The notes under the pieces are model-generated. The model saw only the letters and a program-made list of their open reading frames with translations, made no database searches and was not told the origin of the DNA. The position numbers and the translations under genes were made by a program. From contig CANRZW010000022.1 in the NCBI GenBank assembly GCA_947644545.1, positions 1 to 60,893 of the forward strand: a stretch of DNA of 60,893 nt. Direction: 5' to 3'. This DNA is from an uncultured Lachnospiraceae bacterium (GTDB taxonomy: Bacteria > Bacillota > Clostridia > Lachnospirales > Lachnospiraceae). This document shows positions 42,630 through 51,158 of this stretch, in pieces; the stretch's first letter is position 1; each line of letters begins with the position of its first letter.

Positions 42630-44345
42630 TTAAGCAAGCGCATCAACTAACTTCTTCAATGCTGCCAGCGCTTCATCCGGAAGCTTGTCATAACCTTCCT
42701 TCTTCGTTGCGAAATCTTCTACAGCTTTCACACGAGTCTCCATAGCGCTCTTCAACTGTGCCTTATAATCAGCATCGCCAAGATCAGCGTTAAAGTTCTT
42801 GAAGCCTTCTGTCTGGCCATCCCATGTGTTCATGATCTCGATGTCCTCAAAAGGTCCCCACTGTGTGAACTGTGCCTTACCTTCTACGATCGTCTCCAGG
42901 ATGCCAAGAGTATCAGCAGGCTTAACCTTCTCGCCCATGAAATCGCCTGTATTAACGATATAGCATGCTACGTTCTTCTCTTCTACCAGTTTCTTGAACT
43001 TATCATAGTCGTTAACCAGCGGATAGGTTCTGAACGGGTTAGCATAAGGAACGATACGGATCGCATTCAGGTCTGTGCCTGCTGCAACACGCTCTGCCGT
43101 AGATGTCTTGGTTGCCAGCGTTGCGCCCATAACGGATGCAAGAGCAGCGCCTTTCAGCTTCACTACCGGCGGAATTGTAGGATCCTTCATGATCCAGAAG
43201 ATCGCATTAACCGGAGCGTCGATCTTATCTACGCGGTTAGGAGACCACAGTTTGGACTTGATCGCACGGCCGTTACCGTTTCTGATATCCTCAGTCACGA
43301 GCTGAATCTTGCCTTCGCTGTCCATCGTACAGGAACAGTTCTGAGCGGATAACAGATATTCGTTATCAGGACAGCCTGTCGGATAATCTGCTGTCTTATC
43401 GAAGTAAGTAGGCTCAAGCGCTACGGACGCACAGGTATCTGTGTTGATGATGAAAGCATCATCATGAAGAACCTTGATCTCATACTTGCCGCCATGCTTC
43501 GCATGTGTCAGTGTTGACTTACCGGAACCTGACAGACCATATACGGAAGCAACGAACTTGGAACCATCCTTAAGCAGATATTCCTTCTGTCCGCCGTGGC
43601 AGGATGCATAACCGTTTCTGTTAGCAAGTGCCCATGCCATGGTCAGTGTGCCCTTCTTGTGCTCACCAAAGTACTTCATACCAAGGATTGCTGCACAGTT
43701 CTCATTGGTATCAAAATAGCACAGTGTCAGCGGATCACTTAAACAGCTGTAGTCTACGTCAGGAGCCTCATGAGGAGCCCACTGAGGATCGGAGAAGATA
43801 TAGATATCAGGCTCGTTGCCGTCGCCTACCGGCTTGGACTTCTTGTACATTTTAACGTACTCATCGGACATATACTGGAAGTTGATCATCCAGTTGTAAA
43901 TCAGATTCTCCTCTCCTTCCGGAATCAGAAGATGTGCCTTAGCCATGAATTCAGGATCCAGACCTACGAAGCACTCTGCGTGATACATTGTTTTCCAGCG
44001 TGTCTCATAGATCGCATCCATAACAACCTTGTCAAGCTTACCTGCGTCTACGCCGGGCTCGCCTTTGATACGACGTGCTGCTGCATAACGGCCTGTAACC
44101 GCACCGTCATTGAACAGCAGAACCTTAGCATCAGCCGGAAGACCAAAAGTCTCGCCGTCCTTAACCGGCATGTCTGTTACAACAGTACCAGGGGAATTCT
44201 TAGCCAGTTCATAAGCTTCTCTCAATGTGTTAACCTTAACTACGTTGTTTCCGTAGAAAGCAGCCTCGATAATGGAACGGGTCTTGGAAAAACCAACCTT
44301 ACCGGCGCCGATCTCGGAAACGGGATAATACGCTTTTGTTGCCAT
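42630..44345 (-). CDS. pckA: Phosphoenolpyruvate carboxykinase (ATP)
   Basis: A 571-residue ATP-type PEPCK. The P-loop VYGLSGSGKSTLTH, the metal-binding VLHDDAFIINTDT and the RNGNGRAIKSKLWSPNR region are characteristic. It interconverts oxaloacetate + ATP and PEP + CO2 + ADP in the cytoplasm; in fermentative gut anaerobes it often fixes CO2 towards oxaloacetate and succinate. It is somewhat longer than the usual 525-540 residues. It has its own promoter, a 5' leader with two inverted repeats and its own terminator. Citrate synthase, using oxaloacetate, is divergent next to it. Confidence 0.95.
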   Translation of the reverse strand: MATKAYYPVSEIGAGKVGFSKTRSIIEAAFYGNNVVKVNTLREAYELAKNSPGTVVTDMPVKDGETFGLPADAKVLLFNDGAVTGRYAAARRIKGEPGVDAGKLDKVVMDAIYETRWKTMYHAECFVGLDPEFMAKAHLLIPEGEENLIYNWMINFQYMSDEYVKMYKKSKPVGDGNEPDIYIFSDPQWAPHEAPDVDYSCLSDPLTLCYFDTNENCAAILGMKYFGEHKKGTLTMAWALANRNGYASCHGGQKEYLLKDGSKFVASVYGLSGSGKSTLTHAKHGGKYEIKVLHDDAFIINTDTCASVALEPTYFDKTADYPTGCPDNEYLLSAQNCSCTMDSEGKIQLVTEDIRNGNGRAIKSKLWSPNRVDKIDAPVNAIFWIMKDPTIPPVVKLKGAALASVMGATLATKTSTAERVAAGTDLNAIRIVPYANPFRTYPLVNDYDKFKKLVEEKNVACYIVNTGDFMGEKVKPADTLGILETIVEGKAQFTQWGPFEDIEIMNTWDGQTEGFKNFNADLGDADYKAQLKSAMETRVKAVEDFATKKEGYDKLPDEALAALKKLVDALA

Positions 44346-44378
44346 ATTATATTCTCCTCCTTAAAAAATTGTATTATT

Positions 44379-44402
44379 GAACGGAAGACGCTTGTTCTTC
44401 CG
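44379..44402 (-). other. Hairpin in the pckA leader
   Basis: ACGGAAGA... / ...TCTTCCGT form a 7-8-bp stem between the promoter and the pckA ribosome site (AAGGAGGAG). Possibly a stabilising or regulatory leader structure. Confidence 0.45.
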
Positions 44403-44415
44403 TCGCCCTCCTTCT

Positions 44416-44436
44416 ATGTACAGGATGTCTGTACAT
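44416..44436. promoter_or_regulatory. Possible operator at the pckA start point
   Basis: ATGTACAG (44416-44423) and CTGTACAT (44429-44436) make a perfect 8-bp inverted repeat with a 5-bp spacer, placed right at the expected transcription start. A repressor site is plausible. Confidence 0.5.
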
Positions 44437-44443
44437 CGTTTTT

Positions 44444-44472
44444 ATTATCTCAAAACCGCCTCTAAAAGTCAA
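44444..44472 (-). promoter_or_regulatory. Sigma-A promoter of pckA
   Basis: TTGACT (44472-44467) and GATAAT (44449-44444), 17 bp apart on the minus strand. About 98 bp of leader follows. Confidence 0.78.
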
Positions 44473-44575
44473 TATTGAAATCCACTTCCAAAAATTTTTC
44501 TTCACAAATCTTATCGTCCTTATCAAATACAAATTGTGAATAAATGTTAAATCTTTGTTAACTTAACGTTTTTTC

Positions 44576-44605
44576 TTGTGCCATCCTTTTCCTTCATGCT
44601 ATTAT
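44576..44605 (+). promoter_or_regulatory. Candidate promoter of citrate synthase gene
   Basis: TTGTGC (44576-44581) and TATTAT (44600-44605), 18 bp apart, reading right. The start codon is about 48 bp further on, with AAAGGAGG before it. Confidence 0.5.
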
Positions 44606-44652
44606 TAAATAGATGTGAAGAAACAAATAGTTATTGAAAGGAGGTACACATC

Positions 44653-46026
44653 ATGGATGCTCAGAACACTTTTTCCGAAATTACCCCCGAGATTATTCGA
44701 CTTGCAGGTATGAGTGAGCAAGCCGGTATTATAGATACCGATTTATTTACGAAATACGATGTTAAGCGTGGTCTTCGTGACCTGAACGGCAAGGGCGTCC
44801 TTGCCGGACTCACCAATATCTCCGATGTACGGGCCAGCAAGATCGTGGACGGCGTACAGGTTCCCACGCACGGCCGTCTCTTTTACCGCGGTTATGACGT
44901 CAAGGATCTGGTTGATGGTTTTGCAGGTGAGAACCGCTTCGGCTTTGAGGAAGTAACTTATCTTCTCCTCTTCGATAAGCTGCCTGCCAAAGATGAACTG
45001 GCCGAATTCACGAAACTTCTGTCCGGTTACCGTTCCCTGCCCACCAGCTTTGTACGTGACATTATTATGAAGGCGCCCAGCAACGATATGATGAATACGC
45101 TTGCAAGAAGCGTACTCACCCTCTACTCTTATGACGACCGGGCCGATGACACTTCTCTGCCCAACGTGCTCAGGCAGTGCCTGCAGCTGATCGCGCTCTT
45201 CCCAATGTTGTCGATCTATGGCTATCAGGCATACAGCCACTACCACAACGGAGAGAGCCTGTACATACATCAGTCTCAGCCTGAATTGTCCACTGCGGAG
45301 AATATCCTGCATATCCTGCGTCCGGACAGCAGCTATACCCCGTTGGAGGCGAAGATCCTCGATATCGCCCTGATCCTGCATATGGAACACGGCGGAGGTA
45401 ACAACTCCAGTTTTACCACCCACGTGGTGACGTCCTCCCTGACAGATACCTACTCTGTCATCGCCGCTGCCATCGGCTCTCTGAAGGGTCCCAGACACGG
45501 CGGCGCCAATATTAAAGTGGTGCAAATGTTTGCCGAGATGAAACGCAAGATCTCCGACTGGAGCAACGAAGGCGAAGTTGCCGATTATCTTATGAAGTTA
45601 CTACATAAAGATGCCTTTGACCATGCAGGCCTGATCTACGGTGTAGGCCACGCTGTCTATTCCAAATCGGATCCCCGTGCTGTCATCTTCAAGTCTTTCG
45701 TAGAGAAGCTTTCCGAAGAGAAAGGACTACATGATGAATTCGCACTTTACTCTCTGGTAGAACGGCTTGCCCCTGAGATCATCGCTAAGGAACGTCCTAT
45801 CTACAAAGGCGTCAGTGTCAATGTGGATTTCTATTCCGGATTCGTGTATGATATGCTGAATCTGCCGATCGAACTCTACACCCCAATCTTCGCCATTGCC
45901 AGAATCGTGGGCTGGAGCGCTCACCGCATGGAAGAGCTGGCCAATAACGGCAAGATCATCAGACCTGCCTACAAGACCGTCTGTACCGATAGAGATTATA
46001 TCAAGATAGACAAAAGAGATGCCTGA
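44653..46026 (+). CDS. gltA: Citrate/2-methylcitrate synthase
   Basis: A 457-residue citrate synthase of the type common in clostridia. Catalytic histidines fall in EHGGGNNSSF and in YGVGHAVYSKSDPR, and VDFYSGFVY carries the catalytic Asp region. RGYDVKDLVDG near the N-terminus is also typical. It condenses oxaloacetate and acetyl-CoA to citrate, feeding glutamate synthesis. It is divergent from pckA across 307 bp. An overlapping hairpin ends it. Unlike most genes here it is on the plus strand. Confidence 0.92.
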   Translation: MDAQNTFSEITPEIIRLAGMSEQAGIIDTDLFTKYDVKRGLRDLNGKGVLAGLTNISDVRASKIVDGVQVPTHGRLFYRGYDVKDLVDGFAGENRFGFEEVTYLLLFDKLPAKDELAEFTKLLSGYRSLPTSFVRDIIMKAPSNDMMNTLARSVLTLYSYDDRADDTSLPNVLRQCLQLIALFPMLSIYGYQAYSHYHNGESLYIHQSQPELSTAENILHILRPDSSYTPLEAKILDIALILHMEHGGGNNSSFTTHVVTSSLTDTYSVIAAAIGSLKGPRHGGANIKVVQMFAEMKRKISDWSNEGEVADYLMKLLHKDAFDHAGLIYGVGHAVYSKSDPRAVIFKSFVEKLSEEKGLHDEFALYSLVERLAPEIIAKERPIYKGVSVNVDFYSGFVYDMLNLPIELYTPIFAIARIVGWSAHRMEELANNGKIIRPAYKTVCTDRDYIKIDKRDA

Positions 46027-46040
46027 CAAGCATCTCTTTT
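46012..46040 (+). terminator. Terminator overlapping the citrate synthase stop codon
   Basis: AAAAGAGATGC / GCATCTCTTTT stem with the TGA stop in its loop, followed by ATTTCCCTTTATTT. Confidence 0.82.
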
Positions 46041-46063
46041 ATTTCCCTTTATTTACTTTCCTT

Positions 46064-46435
46064 CTATTTCTTCTTATTTCCCTGTATCCGCATATAGCGC
46101 TTCTGTCCTTGAAGATAAGCAGCCGTGTAAATAGCGATCGCTGCCAATATCACCCCGATCCCAATCCATGTTAGTGTTTTGGAATAGATGAAATAGTCGT
46201 TGACCATATGGATGATGCCCGCTATAACGATCATGATACCCGCTGTCAGGACTCTCTTATACATATAGGAAATAAAGCCTGCCCTGTCCTTGATATCATT
46301 CTCATTCTTATTCTTGGCAAGCATGACGTTGCCGGAAATACTTCCCTTCTTCTTCGCCATAACCGCTGTATAGATCAAATAGACGCCACTTGCGAGAAAC
46401 ATGATATCTATGAATCCGCCAACTCCAGCTCCCAT
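46064..46435 (-). CDS. Small membrane protein of unknown function
   Basis: A 123-residue protein with three hydrophobic segments (about 8-25, 67-85, 92-112) and a basic C-terminus. I do not recognise the family. It follows the response regulator gene by 1 bp and thus belongs to the thrC operon. Confidence 0.72.
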   Translation of the reverse strand: MGAGVGGFIDIMFLASGVYLIYTAVMAKKKGSISGNVMLAKNKNENDIKDRAGFISYMYKRVLTAGIMIVIAGIIHMVNDYFIYSKTLTWIGIGVILAAIAIYTAAYLQGQKRYMRIQGNKKK

Positions 46436-46436
46436 T

Positions 46437-46805
46437 CTACTGTGCCTCCGTTCTCCAGACCGCCTGAATCTTATCTAACAGCGTCTGTGGGTCAAAAGGT
46501 TTCCTGATAAAATCAACTGCTCCCAGCGCCAGGCTCCTCTCTACATCCACATGATCGTCAGCCGTCAGAAAAATGACAGGTATCGACGCTGTCTTTGGAT
46601 CCTTCCTCATATGTTCCATTACTTCAAAGCCATCCATTCTGCTCAAATGAATATCCAGAAGGATAAGATCGGGGATTGTACTCTCCAGATACCGCAGCGC
46701 ATCCTCCCCCGATTTCACCATCGTAACTTTGTATTGATTATGCAGGATAAGTTCTTCGCATTTAAGATTGGTTGATACGTCATCAACTAACAAAATGTGT
46801 TTCAT
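46437..46805 (-). CDS. Stand-alone response-regulator receiver domain
   Basis: A 122-residue CheY-like protein with no output domain: acidic pair DD (8-9), phospho-acceptor Asp51 (LLDIHL), Thr81 and Lys102 (RKPFD) all present. It should be phosphorylated by an unlinked histidine kinase and act by protein contact. It begins 2 bp after the threonine synthase stop, an unusual partner. No kinase gene is in the window, although a cheR-like gene lies at 58858. Confidence 0.9.
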   Translation of the reverse strand: MKHILLVDDVSTNLKCEELILHNQYKVTMVKSGEDALRYLESTIPDLILLDIHLSRMDGFEVMEHMRKDPKTASIPVIFLTADDHVDVERSLALGAVDFIRKPFDPQTLLDKIQAVWRTEAQ

Positions 46806-46807
46806 AT

Positions 46808-48301
46808 CTATGCATCTACTCCCAGAAAATGTTTTACGACCTGCTTCATCTCGGTCTTATCGCATACATGGTCATGGATCACCGGCGCCGTCCTGATCTT
46901 CACAACAGCCTCAGGCACCTCCACATTGCTGATCCTGGAAAGCTCATCTACCAACTCGAAATCAGTCATCGTATCGTATTTGCCGTCGATCGCATTCATG
47001 ACATTCCGTGGGAACTTAAACGGGCTGGCCGTAGACGCAATCACTGTCACAGTCTCATCCTTCGTATCCTCCACATATTTCTGATAGACAGCGCTGGCCA
47101 CCGCCGTATGGGTATCCAGAACATAACCGGTATTCTCATACATGGCTCTGATCCTGTCTGCTGTCTCCTCCTCACTCGCATAATTTCCATAGAAATCCGC
47201 AAGCTCCTCCTTCATCTGCTCCGTGATCTCGTAAGAGCCTGTCCGCGCAAGCTGCTCCATTAACTGTGCATTCCTGACGGCATCCTCTCCTGCGATACGA
47301 TAGATCAGACGCTCCAGATTGCTGGAGATCAGAATATCCATGGACGGTGAACTGGTCAGGACGAACTCCCTGTTACGGTCGTACTTCCCGTTTGCAAAAA
47401 AGTCATACAGAACCTTATTCTCATTGGATGCACAGATCAGTCTGCCGATCGGGACACCCATCTGCTTCGCATAGTACGCCGCCAGAATATTGCCAAAGTT
47501 CCCGGTCGGCACTACCACGTTCATTCTCTGCCCATCCGTAAGCTTGCCCTCTTCCAGAAGTTTCGCATAGGCATATACATAATAAACCACCTGCGGCACA
47601 AGACGTCCTATATTGATCGAATTGGCGGAAGAAAACTGTAAACCGGCTGCCGCCATCTCCTCTGCCAGTTCCTTGTCGTTGAACAAGGCCTTAACGCCTG
47701 TCTGCGCATCGTCAAAATTCCCGTGGATGCCGACTACCAGCGTATTATCGCCCTCCTGAGTCACCATCTGCTTCTCCTGGATCGGGCTCACTCCATTCTT
47801 AGGGTAGAACACGATGATCCTTGTTCCCTGTACTCCGGCAAATCCGGCGAGCGCCGCCTTACCCGTATCTCCGGACGTCGCCGTCAATATCACGATTTCG
47901 TTCTCTACATGGTTCTTCTTTGCGGAAGTGATCATCAAATGCGGTAAGATAGATAACGCCATATCCTTAAAGGCGATCGTCGCACCGTGAAACAGTTCCA
48001 GATAATATGTACCCTCTGCCTCCACGATCGGAGCGATCACTTCCGTATCAAACTTCAAATCGTAGGCGCATCTGATACAATTCTTCAATTCTTCTTCCGT
48101 AAAATCCGTCAGAAACAGCTTCATTACCTCATAAGCGATTTCCTGATAACTCCTGCCTGTCAACTCCTGCATAGAGCAGGTAAGGGCAGGAATGTGATCG
48201 GGCACAAACAAGCCTCCATCATCTGCCAGTCCCTTCAAGATTGCCTGGGAAGCCGTAAGCTTTACCGCACTGTTCCTCGTGCTGCTGTATAATATTTCCA
48301 T
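46808..48301 (-). CDS. thrC: Threonine synthase
   Basis: A 497-residue PLP-dependent threonine synthase of the long (type 2-like) form. FHGATIAFKDMALSIL contains the Schiff-base lysine, LTATSGDTGKAALAGF the phosphate-binding loop and VPTGNFGNILAAYYA the cofactor glycine region. It converts O-phosphohomoserine to threonine. It heads a three-gene operon with the receiver-domain protein and a small membrane protein. No hom or thrB gene is close. Confidence 0.95.
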   Translation of the reverse strand: MEILYSSTRNSAVKLTASQAILKGLADDGGLFVPDHIPALTCSMQELTGRSYQEIAYEVMKLFLTDFTEEELKNCIRCAYDLKFDTEVIAPIVEAEGTYYLELFHGATIAFKDMALSILPHLMITSAKKNHVENEIVILTATSGDTGKAALAGFAGVQGTRIIVFYPKNGVSPIQEKQMVTQEGDNTLVVGIHGNFDDAQTGVKALFNDKELAEEMAAAGLQFSSANSINIGRLVPQVVYYVYAYAKLLEEGKLTDGQRMNVVVPTGNFGNILAAYYAKQMGVPIGRLICASNENKVLYDFFANGKYDRNREFVLTSSPSMDILISSNLERLIYRIAGEDAVRNAQLMEQLARTGSYEITEQMKEELADFYGNYASEEETADRIRAMYENTGYVLDTHTAVASAVYQKYVEDTKDETVTVIASTASPFKFPRNVMNAIDGKYDTMTDFELVDELSRISNVEVPEAVVKIRTAPVIHDHVCDKTEMKQVVKHFLGVDA

Positions 48302-48406
48302 CTTATCTGACCATGCCTTTCAAACATTCTATGTTCCGTGCAGTTATTGTAACATACAATCCTGTAATGCGCAACAATCCATGGCCGTTGTACCTCTACT
48401 TAAAAT

Positions 48407-49027
48407 CTATTGGAAAAACTCATGGTGTCCATAGGCAAACAGTCTTGTCAGATGCCTGTCAAACCACTGCATCCTCTCGGAATCCACCTTTTCTCTGGCG
48501 CAGAAATACAATGCTCCCTGTGAGATATCCTCACCATACAGAGCACGTTCCACCGCCGCCTTCGTATCTTCACTGACATGAACGCTGTCAAATCTCCCAT
48601 CTACGGTCGGCGAGAACTGAGCAACCCCCTGTTCTCTCTGCATCACTACCTCCAGCACGGTATCCGGGAATTGATCGTTGTTCACCCTGTTCAGGACAAC
48701 ATTGGCTACCAGAAGCTTTCCCTCCTGATCCTCCCCGCCGGCCTCTGCTTCCACAATACGCTCTAATGCGTCCAGATCCTTGTCCGACAATTGATACTCC
48801 AGCGTCTGTTCCAGCACCTCATAATCTACAACCCTCTGCCCTGACGAAACGGCAGAGATCATCTCCATAAAGCTCTTCTTGTCTTCCGTCATACTCTCGC
48901 TCAGATATTCCATCTGAAACGCAGGCTTGGCGGCGATCCGATTGATCTTAAGTTCCCTGGCACATACACATGAGGAAACGAGCACCATGCCTGCCAGAAT
49001 AAATCTTGCTATATATTCTCTGTACAT
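48407..49027 (-). CDS. SleB-like cell wall hydrolase
   Basis: About 206 residues with a signal or anchor segment (ARFILAGMVLVSSCVCA) and a Hydrolase_2 domain: LERIVEAEAGGEDQEGKLLVANVVLNRV, then QFSPTVDGRFD. SleB-type enzymes are lytic transglycosylases that act on spore cortex or vegetative peptidoglycan. I start it at 49027, with GGAGG close upstream, rather than at the ATG containing that site. Confidence 0.88.
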   Translation of the reverse strand: MYREYIARFILAGMVLVSSCVCARELKINRIAAKPAFQMEYLSESMTEDKKSFMEMISAVSSGQRVVDYEVLEQTLEYQLSDKDLDALERIVEAEAGGEDQEGKLLVANVVLNRVNNDQFPDTVLEVVMQREQGVAQFSPTVDGRFDSVHVSEDTKAAVERALYGEDISQGALYFCAREKVDSERMQWFDRHLTRLFAYGHHEFFQ

Positions 49028-49126
49028 TTTTCCTCCATCCCACATCTTTTCATGCGCAGACTTGTCTGAACTGTTATTAACAATCTTTAATATTTTATAC
49101 AGGAAACAGGAAAAATATTTCTGAAT

Positions 49127-49154
49127 TTGTTTTTTTTCTCAAAAATGGTACAAT
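49127..49154 (+). promoter_or_regulatory. Candidate promoter of the AP2/HNH-like gene
   Basis: TTGTTT (49127-49132) and TACAAT (49149-49154) with 16 bp between them. The AAAGGAGG ribosome site follows within 10 bp of the likely start point, so the leader is very short. Confidence 0.55.
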
Positions 49155-49175
49155 CTTAACAAAGGAGGAACACCC

Positions 49176-49973
49176 ATGGAACAGCAGTTACCCGGCGTTT
49201 ATACGACAAAACGCAAAGACGGCAGCGTATATTACCGCGCCTCATTAACTTATCGCAATAAACACATCAGTCTGGGCAGTTACGACAATCCGCAAGACGC
49301 GCATGAAGCCTACATGCTGGCCTCATCCCTGCTGGAAAATACTCATATGACCTTAAACAGTTATCAGGACGATTCCGTACTCCCCTTTTCCAAGTGGGTC
49401 AGTCTGCTCAATTTCCGGGACAATGCTATCTATTTCGCCACACCGATCTATATCCGCCCCCGATTTTTCTACTATTATTTCAGTCTGTCGGAGTTCTTCA
49501 TCTTCGATCTGGAAGACCTGTTCTACTATTCTTCCCGGAAGATCTCCCGTCGGGGCGGTCACTATTTCGTAGCCGATTATGGGATGCAGGTCAATATCAT
49601 GAGCCGTTACGGCATCAAGAATTATGCCGTAGCAGGCAGAGATTATCGCTTTATCAACGGAAATGATCAGGATCTGCGCTACGAAAATATCGAGATCATC
49701 AACCGTTATAACGGCGTACAGGCCGTCACGCAAAACGGCCTTACGCGCTATCAGGTAAAAATTCATGTCAGGGGAAATATAAACGTAGGAACCTACGATT
49801 CGGAAACAGAGGCGGCAATCGCCTATAATAAGGCTGTCGACCTTCTCAAAAAAGCCGGCGTAAGCAAGGCTTACACTCCCAATTACATGGAGGGAATGTC
49901 TGCGGGCGCTTACGCCGACTTATACAATACCGTTAAAATATCACCGAAAATCCTGCATTACCGCTGCGAATAA
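49176..49973 (+). CDS. AP2-domain protein with a degenerate HNH-like centre
   Basis: A 265-residue protein with AP2-like three-stranded DNA-binding modules at both ends: residues about 6-45 (GVYTTKRKDGSVYYRASLTY ... LGSYDNPQDAHEAY) and about 185-222 (NGVQAVTQNGLTRYQVKIHV ... VGTYDSETEAAIAY). Between them, AGRDYRFINGNDQDLRYENI resembles the HHxDGNxxNNRxENL core of HNH homing endonucleases, but the leading histidines are absent. Probably a domesticated DNA-binding protein. Plus strand, with its own promoter; its end overlaps the end of the GH25 gene by 16 bp. Confidence 0.78.
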   Translation: MEQQLPGVYTTKRKDGSVYYRASLTYRNKHISLGSYDNPQDAHEAYMLASSLLENTHMTLNSYQDDSVLPFSKWVSLLNFRDNAIYFATPIYIRPRFFYYYFSLSEFFIFDLEDLFYYSSRKISRRGGHYFVADYGMQVNIMSRYGIKNYAVAGRDYRFINGNDQDLRYENIEIINRYNGVQAVTQNGLTRYQVKIHVRGNINVGTYDSETEAAIAYNKAVDLLKKAGVSKAYTPNYMEGMSAGAYADLYNTVKISPKILHYRCE

Positions 49974-51124
49974 CCGACAAAGCAGATATTAAGATTGGCA
50001 TCTCCGGCCACCCCGTTCAAAACGCCTTCCGTAGAGTACTGCCACATCGTATACTGGTATGGATAATCCGGCAGATCCTGTTCCTGCGCAAGCCATACAT
50101 CATAGCTTTGCAGTTTGGCAAGATCGATCTCCTTGATCAGCCATTCCTTATCGCCGTAGATCATAGGTACATACCCTGCGGCTTTAATCCCTTCCAGAAA
50201 AGACGCGGCGATACTCGTCTTGTCTTCTTTGCTCAGTGCTTCTATCCTGGCTTCATCATTGGCCACAAATTCCATATCAAAGGCAATCGGATATTTCACA
50301 TGCGCCCTGTAGGGCTCCAGATTCTGGATCACAAAATTGACCTCCTGAACCGCTTCCTCCTGTGAAATTGCCTGGGAATAGAAGGAAACGCCGATATCAA
50401 GTCCAGCCTCCACCGCACCATCCATGTTCTTCTTGAAATTCTCATCCAGGGAGAGCTGCCCGGTGCCATAGCCGCGGCCGCCAAGACGGATCATCACATA
50501 GTCCACCCCTGCCGCTTTCAGACTGCCAAAGTTAACATCCCCGTTCTGTTTGGAGATATCCGTTCCCACATAGGAGATTTTCTTACCGTTTTCCATATAA
50601 CGCTTCAAGCCGGCCTTCTCTTCCATCTTGGTATAATCATACGTATTCTTGGTCAGGTACGGATTGAGCAGCACCCACTCCTCCGTCCCGTTTCTGTTCG
50701 TGACAAGAGTGTGTTTGCCATCCTTGGACGGATCGTTCGTTACCGCCTGCTGTTCTTTCGCCTCACTTTTTTCTTTGCGCTCCTTTTCTTCCTTCTCCAC
50801 TTTCTCTGCTTTCTCGGTAAAGGAAGACTGGACGTTATCCGCCTTCTTCTCCGGTTCTCCTTCTACCGGATACATATCCCAGAACTCCAGATCCTCAGCG
50901 CGCAGCTTCTTCTCCGGCTCCGCCGTCTGTTCTGCCTCGGATTCCACTGCCGCCATCTCTTCTTTCTGCTGCATCTCTTTCAGATAAGCGCTTCCACTGT
51001 TCTTCTGGTCGTTGCTCTTCAAGATCGTAAACAACAGAAAAAGCACAAACGCGGATACGCCGATCACCATATAGATCACAGGAAGACCTGTTCCCACAGC
51101 TTCGTCTTCTCCCGGTAACTTCAT
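49958..51124 (-). CDS. Membrane-anchored GH25 lysozyme-like muramidase
   Basis: A 388-residue type II membrane protein: one helix near residues 15-37, a Lys/Glu-rich linker (about 50-130) and a glycoside hydrolase family 25 domain. GTDISKQNGDVNF and IAFDMEFVAND supply the catalytic acidic residues, and MWQYSTEGVLNGVAGDANLN is the typical end. It cleaves the MurNAc-GlcNAc bond of peptidoglycan outside the cell. No cell-wall-binding repeats. GGAGG ribosome site. Confidence 0.92.
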   Translation of the reverse strand: MKLPGEDEAVGTGLPVIYMVIGVSAFVLFLLFTILKSNDQKNSGSAYLKEMQQKEEMAAVESEAEQTAEPEKKLRAEDLEFWDMYPVEGEPEKKADNVQSSFTEKAEKVEKEEKERKEKSEAKEQQAVTNDPSKDGKHTLVTNRNGTEEWVLLNPYLTKNTYDYTKMEEKAGLKRYMENGKKISYVGTDISKQNGDVNFGSLKAAGVDYVMIRLGGRGYGTGQLSLDENFKKNMDGAVEAGLDIGVSFYSQAISQEEAVQEVNFVIQNLEPYRAHVKYPIAFDMEFVANDEARIEALSKEDKTSIAASFLEGIKAAGYVPMIYGDKEWLIKEIDLAKLQSYDVWLAQEQDLPDYPYQYTMWQYSTEGVLNGVAGDANLNICFVGYSQR

Positions 51125-51158
51125 ACAAAAACCTCCGTGATTAATTCATTTCCGTGCA

